Source: Saitoella complicata NRRL Y-17804
Lineage: Eukaryota > Ascomycota > Saitoellomycetes > Saitoellales > Saitoellaceae
NCBI RefSeq assembly: GCF_001661265.1
Contig: NW_017566992.1
Location: forward strand, 248,001 to 312,000
Direction of reading: 5' to 3'
Length of the DNA stretch: 64,000 bases
The notes beneath the pieces were generated by a model. It searched no databases. It was not told the origin of the DNA and worked only from the letters and a program-made list of their open reading frames with translations. The position numbers and the translations under genes were made by a program. Positions 61,959-64,000 of the stretch are shown piece after piece (within the stretch, counting starts at the first letter, position 1; each line of letters opens with the position of its first letter).

Positions 61959-63431
61959 TTACACCTGAGCATCAGCTTCAGGGTTAAATGGGCGGTGCTT
62001 CTCGCTAACAGCAGCTTCAGACTCCTTGGGGTGGGTCATGGATCCCTCGCCGGAGGCACCCTCGTAACCCATGAGCGCGGGAACGCGGGTCTCACGCTCA
62101 CGCTCGACAAAGTCGTATGCAAACTCACCAATCTCAGCAGCGTCGATACCCTCTACCTCGGCCTCCTCGGAAGCACGAAGGGAAAGACCAGGGATCAAGT
62201 TCATGACGAACAAGATGATGCAGGTAACACCGAAAGAGTAAGCAACGGCCGCAGCACAATCAGCGAGCTGGTAGGCGAGCTGGATGTAGTGACCGTTCAA
62301 CCAACCACCGGGAATGGCAGAGACCCCGTCCAAGGCACCAATATAGTCGGCAGCGAAGAAAGCAGTGAGCAAGTTTCCAACGATACCACCAACACCGTGC
62401 TCAGCAAAGATGTCAAGAGCGTCGTCAACACCAATGTAGTACTTCAAGCCAGTAGCAAAGTTGCAAGCAGCACCACCAACGACACCGAAGATGACAGCAG
62501 CCCAAGCGGGGACGAAACCAGAGGCGGGAGTGATCGCGACGAGACCAGCGACGGCGCCGGAGCAGAAACCGACGGTAGACCACTTACGCTCAAGACGGTA
62601 GTCGAGCAAGACCCAGGTGATTCCACCTACGGAGGCAGCAATGTTGGTGACCACGCAGGCCATCACACCACGGATATTGGCACCGCCGGCAGATCCACCG
62701 TTGAAGCCGAACCAACCGAACCAGAGAAACACCGTACCGAGGACGACGTGGGTGACGTTGTGGGGGCGGAAGTTGAGTTCGTGGGTACCGTGACCGCGAC
62801 GCTTACCGAGCATGACAGAGTAAGCGAGAGCAGCGGTTCCAGAGGAAATGTGGACGGGCGTTCCACCGGCAAAATCGTAAGATCCGAGCTTGTACAACCA
62901 TCCAGCGGGGTTCCAGGTCCACTCAGCAAGGACATCGTAGACAATCGTAGACCAGACAAAGATAAAGACGAGACAGGGAAGCATACGTCCACGCTCCGCA
63001 GCAGCTCCGATAGCGAGGGCGGGAGTAATCGCAGCGAACATACCCTGGTAAACCATGTACAAAAGATCCGGAATGAAGACCGATCCAACAGACGGTGCAC
63101 CAAGTACATCCTTCAATCCAAAATTATCCAAGTTACCAATGTACTTTCCAGCAGAATGCGAGAAAGTCAACGAGTAACCCCAAAAGAACCATTGGAAGCT
63201 GACGACGGCGACACTCATCAGGGATAACCAGATGAGGGAGAGCGCGGACTTGCGGCGCGCGAGACCGGAGTAGAAGAAACCGACACCGGGGATCATGAGC
63301 CAGACGAGGGCGGTGGAGGTGAGGATCCATGCGATGTCGCCTGGGTTGTAGTATTGATTGAGGTTTGTAGTGAGCGAGTCACCGCCAGTGGCGATGGTGC
63401 CGTCGTAGGCGACAGTATTGAGGCCCGACAT
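61959..63431 (-). CDS. MEP: Ammonium transporter (Amt/Mep/Rh family)
   Basis: Plasma membrane ammonium permease. Intronless, 490 residues from the ATG at 63431, typical for fungal Mep. Eleven transmembrane segments can be traced, starting at ILTSTALVWLMIPGVGFFYS. The pore twin histidines lie in GGTPVHISSGTAALAY and FAEHGVGGIVGNLLTAFF. Further signature sequences are WFGWFGFNGGSA and DYRLERKWS. The C-terminal tail has LSLRASEEAEVEGIDAAEIG and GEFAYDFVERE, the cytosolic region that gates transport in trimers. Codon use is strongly biased, so expression is probably high. An in-frame GTG farther upstream (63599) was not used. Nitrogen-source control is usual in this family. No clear GATA cluster was recognised just upstream. 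Confidence 0.96.
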   Translation of the reverse strand: MSGLNTVAYDGTIATGGDSLTTNLNQYYNPGDIAWILTSTALVWLMIPGVGFFYSGLARRKSALSLIWLSLMSVAVVSFQWFFWGYSLTFSHSAGKYIGNLDNFGLKDVLGAPSVGSVFIPDLLYMVYQGMFAAITPALAIGAAAERGRMLPCLVFIFVWSTIVYDVLAEWTWNPAGWLYKLGSYDFAGGTPVHISSGTAALAYSVMLGKRRGHGTHELNFRPHNVTHVVLGTVFLWFGWFGFNGGSAGGANIRGVMACVVTNIAASVGGITWVLLDYRLERKWSTVGFCSGAVAGLVAITPASGFVPAWAAVIFGVVGGAACNFATGLKYYIGVDDALDIFAEHGVGGIVGNLLTAFFAADYIGALDGVSAIPGGWLNGHYIQLAYQLADCAAAVAYSFGVTCIILFVMNLIPGLSLRASEEAEVEGIDAAEIGEFAYDFVERERETRVPALMGYEGASGEGSMTHPKESEAAVSEKHRPFNPEADAQV

Positions 63432-63727
63432 TTGCTTAGTTGTATGCAGTTGTTGTTCTTGTCTACGTCTACGTGTACGGGGAGGTACGAGGGAGTTATA
63501 TAGAGGAGGAGGAGCGAGAGGAGAGGAGGAGATAAGAACAGAAGATGCGGCGGACCGGGGCGAGTTCAGCTGAGATGCGATAACCGGGAGTGAATGCACT
63601 TCAATGTGAAACCCGTCTCAATTGGGGGGGCTCAATTGGGGGGGGGGGCTGCTCTGTCAGTTGAATCGCTGATAAGACGCGCGCGGGACCCGACCAGCCC
63701 GCTCCAGCGCTGCCGTGAGGGTGGGTG
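63432..63727. other. Divergent region upstream of the ammonium transporter
   Basis: About 300 bases containing two G-runs in a direct repeat (TCAATTGGGGGGG at 63617 and again at 63632). The repeat is palindromic at CAATTG. No gene is seen. Confidence 0.4.
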
Positions 63728-64000
63728 ATGTCCGTGAGTCATAGATAGAAGAAGAAGAACGCCGGATCAATTGATTACCTCTGCTCCATCGTCCTCATCG
63801 GTTCGCGCTCAACAGCATCTCGCTCGGATAACCGCTTCATCTCTTTCCGACGTTACCCGAGATCGCGCTGACGCAGCAGCCACTGATAACAGCACACAAG
63901 CACTCCCTTTGTACGAGAAGTATGTCCGTGCACAATTCGTTTGTATCGTAGCTAAGCCTCGCCAACTGCCCATCGCCTGATCCACTAATCTACGTCTTAC
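63728..64000 (+). CDS. 5' end of an unidentified gene (partial)
   Basis: A possible start ATG at 63728 (ATG TCC) precedes a GTGAGT donor at 63734. Exon 2 would run from 63816 (after AACAG) to 63919, reading HLARITASSLSDVTRDRAD and then AAATDNSTQALPLYEK, before a GTATGT donor at 63920. A branch-like CACTAAT sits at 63983, and the window ends inside this intron. The helical, alanine-rich sequence ending in ALPLYEK recalls microtubule-interacting-and-trafficking (MIT) helices, but this is too short to assign. Confidence 0.4.

Noticed and set aside
61995-63227. 410-codon plus-strand open frame opposite the ammonium transporter
   Set aside because: Thr/Ser/Gly/Asp-rich mirror of transmembrane codons; no start ATG or family.

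Overview
The window is nuclear DNA of a fungus. Genes are dense and lie on both strands. Most multi-exon genes carry short introns of about 47-96 bases with GT...AG ends and a CTAAC/CTGAC-like branch site. Translation fits the standard code. Fungal marker proteins are present: Kei1, Trs65, Rli1, a Met5-type sulfite reductase, a Mep-type ammonium transporter and a wax-synthase-like MBOAT enzyme. Introns are few per gene, and several very long genes have none (RPO41 3.7 kb, MET5 4.4 kb). Kei1 and Trs65 would suit Dikarya such as a basidiomycete. The clearly animal-like PSMG3 and UBL3 homologues would also suit an early-diverging fungus. The phylum cannot be settled from the sequence alone.

Layout. 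1-17 kb: the 3' exon of an unidentified gene, PGK1, proteasome chaperone PAC3/PSMG3 (-), a glutamine-synthetase-like enzyme, a UBL3-like prenylated ubiquitin-fold protein, proteasome maturation factor UMP1, a short-chain dehydrogenase, an orphan serine-rich protein (-), an aldo-keto reductase, a secreted M64 metallopeptidase, splicing factor PRP40 (-), an Mpv17-family membrane protein (-) and TRS65 (-). 17-27 kb: RLI1, CHD1 and an MSS116-type mitochondrial DEAD-box helicase. 27-34 kb: an accessory island. It holds a roughly 2.6-kb DNA transposon bounded by 34-base inverted repeats, with a decayed DDE transposase and an unrelated unknown ORF. A 3.5-kb gene-free, AT-rich stretch follows, with three old copies of one repeat and a TA-flanked mini-element. 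34-64 kb: ABD1 (-) and PRP22 on a shared promoter, MET5, the MBOAT enzyme, CEF1/CDC5, NMD3 (-), an orphan (-), RPO41, KEI1 (-), YPT6, an Arc1/EMAPII-like tRNA-binding protein (-), PEX12 (-), a DUF202 membrane protein, an ammonium transporter (-) and the 5' end of another gene.

Most genes are housekeeping. Themes recur: pre-mRNA processing (PRP40, PRP22, CEF1, ABD1), ribosome export and recycling (NMD3, RLI1), mitochondrial gene expression (RPO41, MSS116), proteasome assembly (PAC3, UMP1), Golgi and membrane traffic (TRS65, YPT6, KEI1), and nitrogen and sulfur assimilation (ammonium transporter, GS-like protein, MET5). I see no sign that these are co-regulated as a cluster.

Exon coordinates come from reading splice signals together with frame continuity and family conservation. 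No alignment or transcript data were available. Where an open frame extends upstream of the first ATG only through TTG or GTG codons, the ATG was used as the start.
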